From: JAETTH01 sp964455975
Lineage (GTDB): Bacteria; Bacillota; Clostridia; TANB77; CAG-508
Direction: 5' to 3'
Assembly (NCBI GenBank): GCA_964455975.1
Contig: CAYVYP010000006.1
Location: 1 to 38,487, forward strand
Length of the DNA: 38,487 nucleotides
The translations under genes were made by a program, and so were the position numbers. Below, one piece after another: positions 1 to 8,457 of the stretch. The notes beneath the pieces are model-generated. The model was not told the origin of the DNA, ran no database searches, and saw nothing but the letters and a program-made list of their open reading frames with translations. How positions within the stretch are numbered: the stretch's first letter is position 1; each line of letters starts with the position of its first letter.

Positions 1-321
1 TCTATATATGTATCTGATTGAGCTATATATGCCTCCGGTTGGTAATAATCATAATAGCTAACAAAATATTCAACATTATTTTCAGGAAAAAACTCTTTAA
101 ATTCACTATAAAGTTGTCCTGCTAGTGTTTTATTATGTGCTAAAATAAGTGTTGGTTTTTGTGTTTTTTCAATTATATTTGCCATTGTAAAAGTTTTTCC
201 GAGAGCCTGTAACTCCTAGAAGTGTCTGAAACTTTTCGCCTTTATTTATTCCATTTACAAGATATTTTATTGCCTCTGGTTGGTCTCCAGTTGGCTTATA
301 TTCTGAATGTAATTTAAACAT
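1..321 (-). CDS. uvrB: UvrABC excinuclease subunit B, N-terminus, with +1 frameshift at codon 41
   Basis: N-terminal part of the nucleotide-excision-repair helicase subunit that loads on damage with UvrA and recruits UvrC; the gene leaves the window at the left edge (about 106 of roughly 660 residues present). The ATG at 321 follows GGAGGAAAT. The frame reads MFKLHSEYKPTGDQPEAIKY and runs to TLLGVTGS, the start of Walker A, then meets CGG (201-199) and in that frame stops about ten codons later. Skipping the C gives GKTFTMANIIE, then LILAHNKTLAGQL and the beta-hairpin segment VSYYDYYQPEAYIAQSDTYI, all classic UvrB. The sequence is otherwise intact, so the gene looks functional through a +1 shift rather than decayed. 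It starts 12 nt after the stop of the RhuM-like gene. The family assignment is certain; the frameshift interpretation is inferred from the sequence. Confidence 0.95.
198..201 (-). other. +1 frameshift site CGG-A in uvrB Walker A
   Basis: Codon 41 of uvrB is CGG preceded by TCT (Ser40) and followed by A. The zero frame ends in TGA shortly after. Reading GGA instead, with C201 skipped, rebuilds GVTGSGKT exactly. This is one of five such sites in the window. Confidence 0.85.
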
Positions 322-333
322 ATTTCCTCCATA

Positions 334-792
334 TTAATCATTTAAAAAATTCGTTACTAAATCTATAATTATTTCTTTTTCTTTTCGATTTGCTATATCT
401 ATTAATTTTATTGTTTTTTCTAAATATTCTAATCTTTTTTGATTTACAGCATAACCTTTTAGCATATAATCTTTTAAGATTTTGTTTGCCCATTGTCTGA
501 ATTTTGTACCTTCTTTAGATTTTACTCTATATCCTACTGATATTACTACATCCAAATTATATATTTTTACTGGCTTATCTGAATTAGCAATGTCGGAAAA
601 ACCGACACTGCTTTTTTCTTTTAATTCACCTTCTTTAAATATATTATTAATATGCTCCGTAATCGTATTTCTAGCTTTTCCAAATAGCTCAGCCATTTGA
701 GCTTGTGTAAGCCACACTGTTTCATCTTTCATGTTAACTTCTAATTTTACATTTTGATTATCAAATATAATAATCTCATTTTTTTCTTTCAT
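334..792 (-). CDS. short RhuM-family (virulence RhuM) N-terminal domain protein
   Basis: 152 residues matching the N-terminal half of RhuM-family proteins: VWLTQAQMAELFGKARNTI (residues ~26-44), IYNLDVVISVGYRVKSKEGT (~77-96) and FRQWANKILKDYMLKGYAVN (~98-117). The same blocks occur in the full-length RhuM protein at 14439-15452. The usual C-terminal ~200 residues are missing and are replaced by a short charged, probably helical tail. Start ATG at 792 with AAGGATG upstream. It may be a stable short variant or a truncated relic; the open frame and clean ribosome binding site favour an expressed protein. The biochemical role of RhuM is not established; DNA binding is commonly suggested. It lies directly upstream of uvrB on the same strand. 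Confidence 0.8.
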   Translation of the reverse strand: MKEKNEIIIFDNQNVKLEVNMKDETVWLTQAQMAELFGKARNTITEHINNIFKEGELKEKSSVGFSDIANSDKPVKIYNLDVVISVGYRVKSKEGTKFRQWANKILKDYMLKGYAVNQKRLEYLEKTIKLIDIANRKEKEIIIDLVTNFLND

Positions 793-908
793 AAGAACAC
801 ATCCTTCTTTATTATTTAGTTCTTATTTACATTTTTTATTTCTTTTATTGATATATTGGTTTATATATTGAACTATTGTTTATATTTTATTATATTATTT
901 ACTATTTG

Positions 909-1769
909 TCAATAATTTATTTTATATAAAATTTCGCCTTGTTCATCAAATACTTTGTTATCTCTTGACTTTATATGATTCACTTCACAATATCTGGCTT
1001 TAAATTCTATTTCATTTTTTAATAAATTTCTCATGTCTTTTAAAAACATTTTATATGTTTCATCTTCAAAAAACATATTTTCTGGATTTTCTTCACTATA
1101 TTTTTTAGATAACCTTTTTATTGTATAATCCAAATATTCTTCTATATTAGTTTCAGGCATTCTTTCTTTAGCTACAAAAAAACTTCTTATAAAAACTATA
1201 TCTATTTGTGTATTTCTATCGGCAGAAGATATTAATTTTCCATATGTGCTTCTTGGTTCATCTTCTTTTGATGACCTATGATCTTCTATTGCTTCTTTTA
1301 TTACTTTTCTTTGTTCATCATTAAAAAACTGTTTCATTTTTTCATCAGAGATAAATCTACTAGCAGCAATTTTTTCATGAATTTCATGGTTTTCATATTT
1401 TCCTAAATCATGGCATGAAGCAATTGCATAAATCATGTTTTTATCTAAATTCAATTTAAAAGTATCATTTAAAGCAAAAGCTCTACGTATTACTTCTCTT
1501 ATATGTACTATTCCATGTGCTTTGTCATTAGGCTCATATTGTGGAAAGATGTGTTCTTCAACATATTTTACTAATTTTTTATTAACAGATTTAGTGTAGT
1601 AATCAAATTCATCAATATTATTTGCTTCTAATATTAATTTTCTATTTTTATCGAATCCTTCAACTTTAGTTTCCATAGTTTCATAAACTTTATATAATAA
1701 TTCATCTAGAGACATATCAGGATTATCTTTTTTTATTTTTTCAAAAATAACTGTTAACATCTTTTTCAT
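909..1769 (-). CDS. HD-domain metal-dependent phosphohydrolase
   Basis: 286 residues. The HD signature is clear: H85/H89 in HGIVHIREVIRRAF, the H120-D121 pair in ASCHDLGKYENHEIHE, a later H164 in IEDHR and D184 in SSADRN. This spacing fits a small HD phosphohydrolase, whose usual substrates are nucleotides or (p)ppGpp-like phosphates. The first ~70 residues form a separate helical region that I do not recognise. The start overlaps the stop of the upstream Ppx/GppA-like gene in an ATGA arrangement, so the two are translationally coupled. A joint role in phosphate or nucleotide metabolism is plausible, since Ppx and HD modules are fused or paired in other bacteria. The substrate cannot be read from the sequence. 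Confidence 0.85.
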   Translation of the reverse strand: MKKMLTVIFEKIKKDNPDMSLDELLYKVYETMETKVEGFDKNRKLILEANNIDEFDYYTKSVNKKLVKYVEEHIFPQYEPNDKAHGIVHIREVIRRAFALNDTFKLNLDKNMIYAIASCHDLGKYENHEIHEKIAASRFISDEKMKQFFNDEQRKVIKEAIEDHRSSKEDEPRSTYGKLISSADRNTQIDIVFIRSFFVAKERMPETNIEEYLDYTIKRLSKKYSEENPENMFFEDETYKMFLKDMRNLLKNEIEFKARYCEVNHIKSRDNKVFDEQGEILYKINY

Positions 1770-2644
1770 ATTTTCTCGTTATCCAAAATTCCATATACCA
1801 TTGCTATGTCAGTTGGTACAATATATTTTGCACCTATTTCTTCTGCAACTACTAATACAAAAGCACTCATTGCTCTTGTAGGGTACCACCATTCTGGATC
1901 TTTTACTCTACTTCTTATTTCATCTAAAGATATTAATTTATAATATCTTTCTGTTTCACTTTTTCTTGTTTCTATATCCATCATAATTGGTGATGCTTCA
2001 TCATTATATAAAGTGTTTTCTTCATATTTTATGCCAGAATATCTTGCAAATTTTTCATGTCCTCCACCTGCTAATATTAATATATCTGCTTTTTCTTTTG
2101 GTAAATTTAATCTTTCTTTTATAAATGCTTTTACTGTTTCAAAATTAGTTTTTGCAAAATTTTCTGCTAAATCTGGAAATTTTTGCATTACATCTATAGC
2201 ACCAATTTTTGTGTTGACACTTTCTTTTATTTCCTTATCATATATTGCAATTTCAGTGGATCCCCCTCCACCAATAAATACACATACTTTATCGTTTACA
2301 AATCTGGTTGTTCCAAAAACTGTTAATTCGTTTTCTTTTTCTTGAGAAATAATATTAAAATTATATCCTGTTTCATTTTTAAATTTTTCTAAAAATGAGT
2401 TTTTTTCTAAATTATTTAGACTTCTAAAAATGCTTGTTCCACATACATATATGTCTTCAGATATAGACTTTAATTGTTTTATACTATCTATTAGTTCATT
2501 AATATCAGTTTCTCTTAACTTTTTATCTTCGTTATAATGCTTTTTAAATTGGATTGTTTTTCCTTCTAATTTTTCTATAGTTTTTCCGTTGAATTTATCT
2601 ACTTTAGTACAAGTTGAACCTACTTCTACAATTATTTTATCCAT
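1766..2644 (-). CDS. Ppx/GppA-family phosphatase
   Basis: 292 residues of the ASKHA-fold exopolyphosphatase/guanosine pentaphosphatase family. Phosphate-1 loop VEVGSTCTKV at residues ~6-15, CGTSIFRSL at ~68-76, and the glycine-rich phosphate-2 loop VFIGGGGSTEIAIYD at ~122-136 are all present. The length matches the short, N-terminal-domain-only members rather than the ~500-residue Ppx. It lies first in a two-gene operon with the HD phosphohydrolase (4-nt overlap). The HD domain that long Ppx proteins carry at their C-terminus may here be supplied as a separate subunit; that is inference. Start ATG at 2644 with AAGGTAG upstream. Confidence 0.9.
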   Translation of the reverse strand: MDKIIVEVGSTCTKVDKFNGKTIEKLEGKTIQFKKHYNEDKKLRETDINELIDSIKQLKSISEDIYVCGTSIFRSLNNLEKNSFLEKFKNETGYNFNIISQEKENELTVFGTTRFVNDKVCVFIGGGGSTEIAIYDKEIKESVNTKIGAIDVMQKFPDLAENFAKTNFETVKAFIKERLNLPKEKADILILAGGGHEKFARYSGIKYEENTLYNDEASPIMMDIETRKSETERYYKLISLDEIRSRVKDPEWWYPTRAMSAFVLVVAEEIGAKYIVPTDIAMVYGILDNEKI

Positions 2645-2747
2645 TTTATTCTACCTTTCTTATGTTTCTATGCTTATTTTGTTATAGAACTGTCGTTTGT
2701 ATTTTATCATTTGACTTTCTATTTGTCAATTAATATTTTCTTTAAAT

Positions 2748-2801
2748 CAGGGTTATTTCATAATATATTGCAATTTTGTAATATTGCATGAAATAACCCT
2801 G
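2748..2801 (-). terminator. long hairpin, probable terminator of the antiporter operon
   Basis: A perfect 14-bp inverted repeat, CAGGGTTATTTCAT (2748-2761) and its complement (2788-2801), encloses a 26-nt AT-rich loop. It lies 20 nt downstream of the antiporter stop. There is no clean U-run, so it may instead be a processing or mRNA-end stabilising hairpin. Confidence 0.5.
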
Positions 2802-2821
2802 TCTTTGAATAAATGTAATTA

Positions 2822-4078
2822 TTATTCTATCTCTTGTTTTTCTTCAGTGTCTTCTAAAGTATTTTGACTTTCTAATTCTCCTGCCCATTCAAATCCTTTT
2901 TTAGCAAATATTACAGCAATAACTTCATTAATAACTGCAGCTGCTGCAATTGTTCCTTGAATCAAATTTGCCCCATCCTTATCTGGTCCCATTAAAACAG
3001 AAACAGCAATTCCTGTAAACACTAGTGAAACTCCAGAATGTGGAAGTAATGTAAGTCCTAAATATTTTTTTATTGTTTCAGGGGAATTGGTAATTTGTGC
3101 ACCAAAATAAGCACCTGAATATTTTCCTAAAGCACGAGACACAATATAAATAAATGTAAATACTCCTGCGCCTAATATTAAATGATAATCTAGTGGAGTT
3201 CCCAAATTTAGTATTACTATTAAAATAGCAATTCCTAAAATTGGATTAAATCCCTCCATAATATATTCTAGTTGTTTTTCGCCTATCATGTTAGCAAATG
3301 TAGCAGAAAAAGCCATACCTATTAGCATAAAGTTTAAAACAGGTATTGGAAGAATAATATAATTAAACAAAAATCCTATTCCTGAAGTAATTAAAATAGC
3401 AATTAACAAAATAGCAATACTTGTTTTCTTCTTTCTTTCTTTTTTTAAAATTAACCCCGTAATAAATCCTGTTACAATTCCTATAATTAGTGGTAATAAG
3501 ACTACAAGAATAATCATTACAGGAGATAGATTATTAGTAGAAATATTTCCTGCTATAATTGCAATTGTAGTAAAAAACACAATACATCCCACAATATCAT
3601 CTAATGCAGCCATAGGAATTAATGTTTTTGTTACAGGTCCTTTTGTTTTAAATTCACGCACAATAGAAAGTGCAGGTGCTGGTGCAGTAGCAAGTGCAAT
3701 TCCTCCAAATATAAATGCTAAATAAATAGGTAAATTCATTAATTTTAATACAATGCAAAAAACGAGTGAAACAAAAGCAAATGTCCCAAGCGATTGTGTA
3801 AGAGTTGTAATAATAATTGCCTTCCCAGATTGTTTTATTTTTTTCCAAACTAATTCTGTACCTATCATTAAACCTACTGTACACTCTAAAATAGGAATAA
3901 GTATTTCATACCACTTTGCATCTAATACTTCTTGATTTACCAAAGAAAATGCGTGTGGTCCTAATATCATTCCAGTAATAAGCCACCCTAATATAGATGG
4001 CAATTTTATTTTTGCAACAAGTTTTCCCACTAAAAAAGCTATTATAATAGCTACTAAAAATCGTAATAATTCTATCAT
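2822..4078 (-). CDS. CPA2-family cation:proton antiporter (Kef/Nha-like)
   Basis: 418 residues, almost wholly hydrophobic, with about 12 membrane segments. Family markers include LPSILGWLITGMILGPHAF near the N-terminus, ALATAPAPALSIVREFKTKG in the core and MAALDDIVGCIVFF, where the double Asp is the expected ion-binding motif of CPA2 exchangers. There is no C-terminal RCK/TrkA-N nucleotide-binding domain, only a ~25-residue acidic tail, so it is a short NapA-like form rather than KefB/C. It begins 5 nt after the TetR-family regulator gene and very likely forms an operon with it. Substrate (Na+, K+ or another solute) is not determinable here. Confidence 0.88.
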   Translation of the reverse strand: MIELLRFLVAIIIAFLVGKLVAKIKLPSILGWLITGMILGPHAFSLVNQEVLDAKWYEILIPILECTVGLMIGTELVWKKIKQSGKAIIITTLTQSLGTFAFVSLVFCIVLKLMNLPIYLAFIFGGIALATAPAPALSIVREFKTKGPVTKTLIPMAALDDIVGCIVFFTTIAIIAGNISTNNLSPVMIILVVLLPLIIGIVTGFITGLILKKERKKKTSIAILLIAILITSGIGFLFNYIILPIPVLNFMLIGMAFSATFANMIGEKQLEYIMEGFNPILGIAILIVILNLGTPLDYHLILGAGVFTFIYIVSRALGKYSGAYFGAQITNSPETIKKYLGLTLLPHSGVSLVFTGIAVSVLMGPDKDGANLIQGTIAAAAVINEVIAVIFAKKGFEWAGELESQNTLEDTEEKQEIE

Positions 4079-4083
4079 ATTTT

Positions 4084-4755
4084 TTATTCTTCCTTTCCTT
4101 CTTGTATTATATTTTCTTTATTTTTACAATCATCACTCTCTTGCACTGCTATTCCATATAACATAACATTTAATATAGGTAAAAGTTTTAAATCATGTTC
4201 TTTACTAACTGAAAATAAATCTTTACTATTATATATTTGGTTTTGAAAATATCCATTAAACATTTCTTGATATGCTAAAAAGTAAGAAATCGCCATTTCT
4301 TCGGTTATTTCTTTTCTAAGTTTTACATTTTTTAATAATTCTTTAAATTTTTCTATATTAAATTCATCAAATTCTTTTCGAATATTTTGAATATCTTCTA
4401 CTAAATGATTAGGAGGAGTTAAAACAGCACTAAAAAAAATATTTCTGTAGTTTTTATTGTTTTCAAAAAATTTCTCTCTTAAATTTAATAATTTTTTCAT
4501 GTTTTCCCATGCATTATTATTTGAATATTCTTCTTCTTTTAAATATTTAACTAATTTAGTAAAACATTCTTTTACTAAACAAAGATATAATTCATCTTTA
4601 TTTTTAAAATTATGATATATTAGTCCTTTAGATATACTATATTTATTACACATTGTAGTTAAAGAAGCATTATCATAACCTTTTTGGCCGAATTCTTCTA
4701 TTGCAGATAAAAGAATTTTATTATAAGTATTTTTTGACTTTTCTGATTGTTTCAT
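4084..4755 (-). CDS. TetR/AcrR-family transcriptional regulator
   Basis: 223 residues. The N-terminal TetR helix-turn-helix is plain: ILLSAIEEFGQKGYDNASL, TTMCNKYSISKGLIYHNF and KNKDELYLCLV (residues ~14-60). The C-terminal ligand-binding region is helical and divergent. I chose ATG 4755 because AAGGAGGAAATT precedes it at ideal spacing; the longer open frame to 4806 would run through the promoter and would use a CGG codon that no other gene here uses in frame for arginine. It is followed 5 nt later by the antiporter gene, its likely target along with itself. Confidence 0.9.
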   Translation of the reverse strand: MKQSEKSKNTYNKILLSAIEEFGQKGYDNASLTTMCNKYSISKGLIYHNFKNKDELYLCLVKECFTKLVKYLKEEEYSNNNAWENMKKLLNLREKFFENNKNYRNIFFSAVLTPPNHLVEDIQNIRKEFDEFNIEKFKELLKNVKLRKEITEEMAISYFLAYQEMFNGYFQNQIYNSKDLFSVSKEHDLKLLPILNVMLYGIAVQESDDCKNKENIIQEGKEE

Positions 4756-4776
4756 AATTTCCTCCTTAATTTTATA

Positions 4777-4805
4777 TAGTATACTAAAAGTAGACCGTAT
4801 AGTCA
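4777..4805 (-). promoter_or_regulatory. possible TetR operator/promoter
   Basis: Just upstream of the TetR ribosome binding site there are inverted half-sites: TATAC and GTATA flanking a 12-nt centre, and TAGAC/GTCaa around CGTATA. An autoregulatory operator in this position is usual for TetR genes. Symmetry is imperfect, so confidence is low. Confidence 0.35.
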
Positions 4806-4824
4806 ATAATTTGTTTATAAAATA

Positions 4825-4853
4825 AAACAGATAATTATTAACTAACTATCTGC
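4825..4853 (-). terminator. hairpin terminator (recurrent AGCAGA-type family)
   Basis: Read on the minus strand, GCAGATAGTT and AATTATCTGT pair around a short loop and are followed by a T-rich run. It lies directly after the stop of the DUF4179 gene at 4872. It belongs to the same sequence family as hairpins at 6647, 8569, 10430 and 14386. Confidence 0.75.
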
Positions 4854-4871
4854 TTTATAATTTGTAATTTT

Positions 4872-6002
4872 CTAATGTGTTTTTTCTAATTTGATTATTA
4901 TTTCTTCACCTTTATTTGTAAATATATGAACTGTTAATTCATCTGTTGCATCATATTTTGTTAAATTAAAACTTTGTTTATAGTTTTCTATTCGATTTTT
5001 TCCTTTTGGTACAGCATATCCGCTATTTCCATCCATTGATATCTCAAATTTTTTACCATCTGATGTTTCTACATATTCTTTTTGAAATGCTATCTTATCA
5101 GAAATATTTTTTGGTGTACTTGTTTTTAATAATTCATAATCTACTTTTTCTGTTGTACTTAATGGAATTGATATCCTAAAAGAAGTGTTAGATAATGTTG
5201 CATCTCCTACAATAGTATTTTTATCGCTACAACTTTTTACTTTATAAATTATAATTTCTCTATTATACATTTCTTCTGGAACATCTAATTCAAATTTCCA
5301 ATCTCCTTCATACCAATCATTTAAAGGTTGTTCATAAAGGTCTTTCCTTACATGAATTTTTGTAAATGTTACAAATAATTTCTTGCACTTTGGAAATGAA
5401 ACTGGATTTTCTGTTGCAGTTAAATGATACATTATTTCATTTTCTCCAATTATTTCAGCATTAGCACCATATCCTCCTCTATAACTATCATAATTTTCTT
5501 TTGCCTCTTGTTCCGTTTTATATACTTTTCTTTCTTCTAATTCTAATTCACTAGTTGCAAATACTTTTTTACCATTTTCATCTACTATTTTTAAATCATA
5601 TAACCCCATACCCATCATCATATTTTTTATATTATATTTATCACTTAACTTAATTTTGAAATTCATAACAAAATTATCATCATCCATTAAAAATGAATCA
5701 ACTGCAATTTCTATTCCATCTGAATTTATATATTGTGGTTCAACTTCTTTATAATAATTATTTTCTACTGCAGTTTGAACACCGCCACTTTCCCAAGCAA
5801 AACATTTTTTAACTAGAGCTCCAATATCTTTTGCAAATACAACTCCAGTAATAGAAATTATCATACAAGATGCAACTGCAACACTTTTAAATATATTTTT
5901 TGAACTTTTTTTCATATCTGTTTTTTCCTCCTTAATAAAGTTGGATACAGAAATTTTTTGTTTTACACTTTTTAATATTTTTTCATTTTGTTTATTTTTC
6001 AT
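4872..6002 (-). CDS. DUF4179-type putative anti-sigma factor
   Basis: 376 residues: a ~38-residue charged cytoplasmic segment, one membrane helix (SVAVASCMIISITGVVFAKD, ~39-58) and a large extracytoplasmic region. The blocks GVQTAVENNYYKEVEPQYIN, VDSFLMDDDNFVMNFKIKL and the closing FNLTKYDATDELTVHIFT are shared with the protein at 20709-22071, and this is the DUF4179 layout found next to clostridial ECF sigma factors. The start overlaps the sigma gene stop by 11 nt, so it is the presumed partner that holds that sigma at the membrane. Unlike its paralogue this copy has no frameshift. The function is inferred from arrangement. Confidence 0.85.
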   Translation of the reverse strand: MKNKQNEKILKSVKQKISVSNFIKEEKTDMKKSSKNIFKSVAVASCMIISITGVVFAKDIGALVKKCFAWESGGVQTAVENNYYKEVEPQYINSDGIEIAVDSFLMDDDNFVMNFKIKLSDKYNIKNMMMGMGLYDLKIVDENGKKVFATSELELEERKVYKTEQEAKENYDSYRGGYGANAEIIGENEIMYHLTATENPVSFPKCKKLFVTFTKIHVRKDLYEQPLNDWYEGDWKFELDVPEEMYNREIIIYKVKSCSDKNTIVGDATLSNTSFRISIPLSTTEKVDYELLKTSTPKNISDKIAFQKEYVETSDGKKFEISMDGNSGYAVPKGKNRIENYKQSFNLTKYDATDELTVHIFTNKGEEIIIKLEKTH

Positions 6003-6582
6003 TACTATATCCTCCCTTTTCTAATTCTTTTTTTAATTTTTTTCTTACTCTGTATAATCTTGACTTTATATTAAATTCTGAAACATTCATTTTCTCTGCA
6101 ATTTGTTTTAATTTCATAGAAGAATAATAGTATAAATTAAAAACTGTAATATCCTCATCTTTCATTTTGTTTAAAGCGTTTTCTATTAGTGAAATTTTTT
6201 CTCTTTCTTCATACATTAAATCTATTTTTATAAAATCTTGAATTATATTCTCATAATCAGAAATATCACTATTAAAATTTATTGTTCTACTTTTTAATTT
6301 TACTAAATTTCTTGTAATTCCTGCTATATATGGACTTAATAACTTTTCATTTTCTATTTTATTTTTATTTTTCCATAATACCAAGAAAGTATCTGAAATT
6401 ACTTCTTCTACATCTTCATTAGATAAATAGTTTCCTGCCATATTTTCAATAATTTTATAGACATAACCACTATAATCATCAATTACTTTTTCTAGATTAA
6501 AATTATTATTTTCTTTGTATTTTTCTATTTTATTTGCTCTATTCAATTTAGATCTAAACTCCTTACTAAAGATATCTTTCAT
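5992..6582 (-). CDS. ECF-type RNA polymerase sigma factor
   Basis: 196 residues. Sigma region 2 is seen in IIENMAGNYLSNEDVEEVIS and DTFLVLWKNKNKI (residues ~44-76). Region 4 is seen in FNLYYYSSMKLKQIAEKMNV and SEFNIKSRLYRVRKKLKKEL (~148-187). It is the first gene of a pair with the DUF4179 protein, overlapping it by 11 nt; the pair at 22061-22618 has the identical overlap. No strong ribosome binding site precedes ATG 6582. A TAGCACTTTTTTT box (plus-strand 6611-6623) upstream resembles the box upstream of the second DUF4179-linked sigma gene and could be a shared promoter element. The activating signal is unknown. Confidence 0.88.
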   Translation of the reverse strand: MKDIFSKEFRSKLNRANKIEKYKENNNFNLEKVIDDYSGYVYKIIENMAGNYLSNEDVEEVISDTFLVLWKNKNKIENEKLLSPYIAGITRNLVKLKSRTINFNSDISDYENIIQDFIKIDLMYEEREKISLIENALNKMKDEDITVFNLYYYSSMKLKQIAEKMNVSEFNIKSRLYRVRKKLKKELEKGGYSNEK

Positions 6583-6646
6583 ATATATATTAACAAAATT
6601 TTCAAAAAGGTAGCACTTTTTTTATTTTTTTCTAACTTAACACAAA

Positions 6647-6675
6647 AGCTAGTAATTATCAATTAATTACTAGCT
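6647..6675 (-). terminator. hairpin terminator (recurrent family)
   Basis: A perfect 12-bp stem AGCTAGTAATTA (6647-6658) and complement (6664-6675) with a 5-nt loop, then TTTTGTG on the minus strand. It lies 37 nt after the gene ending at 6713. The upper stem and loop resemble the other members of the family, while the base of the stem differs. Confidence 0.75.
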
Positions 6676-6712
6676 AATATAAATTGTCTTTGCTTAATAT
6701 GTTTTTCTTTAA

Positions 6713-7867
6713 TTATTTTGTTCTGATTTCTAAATAATTTGCTTCCAAGCTTCTATAATTTGGAACAAATACTACTGTAGCTGGATATTTAAAATTTTCA
6801 TCAACATCTAATATTCCATTTTTATAAACTTCTAAATAACTTTTTCCATTATTATCTGTTTTTATTTCATCTATTCCAATAGAATTATCTGAATTATCTC
6901 TTACTATTATTATTGCATAAATATTTTTAAAATCTCTCCAGTTAAGTTTTTCTACTCCATAATTGTTCATTAGTTTTAAATATTCACTATATTCTGTAAC
7001 TTGTAAACAATAGAATCCATCTCCAAGTGATTTGAAATTATCAAAATTTATAGGTTGCATACTTTTTGTTATTGTAAATCTTTTATATATCATATCTTTC
7101 CAGTCTTGCTCTACTAAAGAAAATATTTCATTTGATTGTGATGCTTCTTGTTTTGCTTTTCTATAATTACTATCTTTATATTGAAAAAGGTTGTTTAAAT
7201 ATTTAGAATTTATTTCTGCTACTTGCATTTGTGTATCAAAATCTTTTTCATCGTTTCTTAAATTTCTAGTTACAATTATTTTTTCTCTTTCCATAGTTTT
7301 TGGTAGTATATATGAAATACAAGTTTCTTCATATTCTTCTTCGTATTCTGAACTTTGGTTTCCATATACTACTTTATTTAATGCTTCATCATTTGCAGAA
7401 AATTTTTCATCTTTTATTAATGAAATATATAAATAGTTTGTATCTGTTTCAATTTTATTAACTGTAAGTCCTACCATACTTGTATTTTCTATTGCACTAA
7501 TTACCATAAATTTATTTTCAAAATCACTCTCGCTCATATCTAAAATGTCGTTCCATCTGCTTTTAACAATACTATAATCATTGTAATTATCTATTTTTTT
7601 ATAGTATATATTTTCTTCATCTTGATAAGTCATATCTTGTGTGAAATCATAACTATATGGATTAGGATCTCCTGGATTTTGAAAACTTGGCTTAAATAAT
7701 TTATATTCGTAATTTAATTTATTTTGCATTTGTTGTTCTGGATTTATTGTTTCTATATTATTGCTTTTTGTAATAAAAAACACTGTTCCTATAGTTAAAA
7801 TTATACATATTGAAGCTATTGCTATTATTATTTTATTTTTACTAAATTTTTCTGTTAATTTAACCAT
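6713..7867 (-). CDS. membrane-anchored protein of unknown function
   Basis: 384 residues that I do not recognise. A short positively charged N-terminus, one membrane helix (IIIAIASICIILTIGTVFFI, ~14-33), then a ~350-residue mostly polar extracytoplasmic region rich in Asn, Asp, Glu and Tyr. There is no lipobox, no Cys pattern and no sorting signal, so it is probably anchored by the N-terminal helix. It has its own gene space between the sigma/DUF4179 pair and an acetyltransferase, and ends in a hairpin terminator. Codon use matches its neighbours. It could be a target of the nearby ECF system, but that is only position-based. Confidence 0.7.
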   Translation of the reverse strand: MVKLTEKFSKNKIIIAIASICIILTIGTVFFITKSNNIETINPEQQMQNKLNYEYKLFKPSFQNPGDPNPYSYDFTQDMTYQDEENIYYKKIDNYNDYSIVKSRWNDILDMSESDFENKFMVISAIENTSMVGLTVNKIETDTNYLYISLIKDEKFSANDEALNKVVYGNQSSEYEEEYEETCISYILPKTMEREKIIVTRNLRNDEKDFDTQMQVAEINSKYLNNLFQYKDSNYRKAKQEASQSNEIFSLVEQDWKDMIYKRFTITKSMQPINFDNFKSLGDGFYCLQVTEYSEYLKLMNNYGVEKLNWRDFKNIYAIIIVRDNSDNSIGIDEIKTDNNGKSYLEVYKNGILDVDENFKYPATVVFVPNYRSLEANYLEIRTK

Positions 7868-7899
7868 TTTTATCCTTCTTTCTTTTTAAATTTTCACTT

Positions 7900-8457
7900 T
7901 TATTTAATATTTTTTATAACTTTGCAAGGATTTCCAACTGCTAAACTATTTGATGGAATATTTTTGTTTACTAAACTTCCTGCACCAATCACAACATTAT
8001 CTCCTATGTTTACTCCTGGAAGTACTACAACATTTCCACCAATCCATACATTGTTTCCAACTTTTATTGGTTTTGCATATTCTAATCCCTTATTTCTTGT
8101 TTCTGCGTCTAACGGATGACCTGCTGTATAAAACCCACAATTTGGAGCAATAAAAACATTATCTCCAAATTCAACTTTATTAGCATCTAATATTATTAAA
8201 TTATGATTTGAATAAAAATTTTCTCCTATTTCTATGTTATATCCATAATCACATATAAAAGGTTGTTCTATTATGCAATTTTCTTTTATTTTTCCTAAAA
8301 TCTTCTTTAATATTTTTTCTCTTTCTTCTTTATTTGATGGTTTTAAATTATTGTATTCATAGCATAAGTCTTTTGCTTTTATTCTTTCTTCTATTAGTTC
8401 TTCATCATAATTAGCATTATATATTTCTCCTGCTAACATTTTTTCTTTTTCTGACAT
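7900..8457 (-). CDS. maltose/galactoside-type O-acetyltransferase (left-handed beta-helix)
   Basis: 185 residues. The N-terminal MSEKEKMLAGEIYNANYDEE matches the Mac domain of maltose/galactoside acetyltransferases. A run of hexapeptide repeats follows, with the catalytic His in NCGFYTAGHPLD (H114), then IKVGNNVWIGGNVVVLPGVN and a closing AVGNPCKVIK. Acetyl-CoA is the donor; the acceptor is probably a sugar or related hydroxyl compound. Length and motif order are normal. The ATG at 8457 has GGAGGAAT upstream. It stands between unrelated genes, so the context gives no further hint. Confidence 0.93.
   Translation of the reverse strand: MSEKEKMLAGEIYNANYDEELIEERIKAKDLCYEYNNLKPSNKEEREKILKKILGKIKENCIIEQPFICDYGYNIEIGENFYSNHNLIILDANKVEFGDNVFIAPNCGFYTAGHPLDAETRNKGLEYAKPIKVGNNVWIGGNVVVLPGVNIGDNVVIGAGSLVNKNIPSNSLAVGNPCKVIKNIK

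Noticed and set aside
4756..4806. N-terminal extension of the TetR gene to 4806, containing an in-frame CGG
   Set aside because: ATG 4755 has an ideal AAGGAGG site and the family normally starts there; the extension runs through the operator/promoter, so this CGG is not a real arginine codon.
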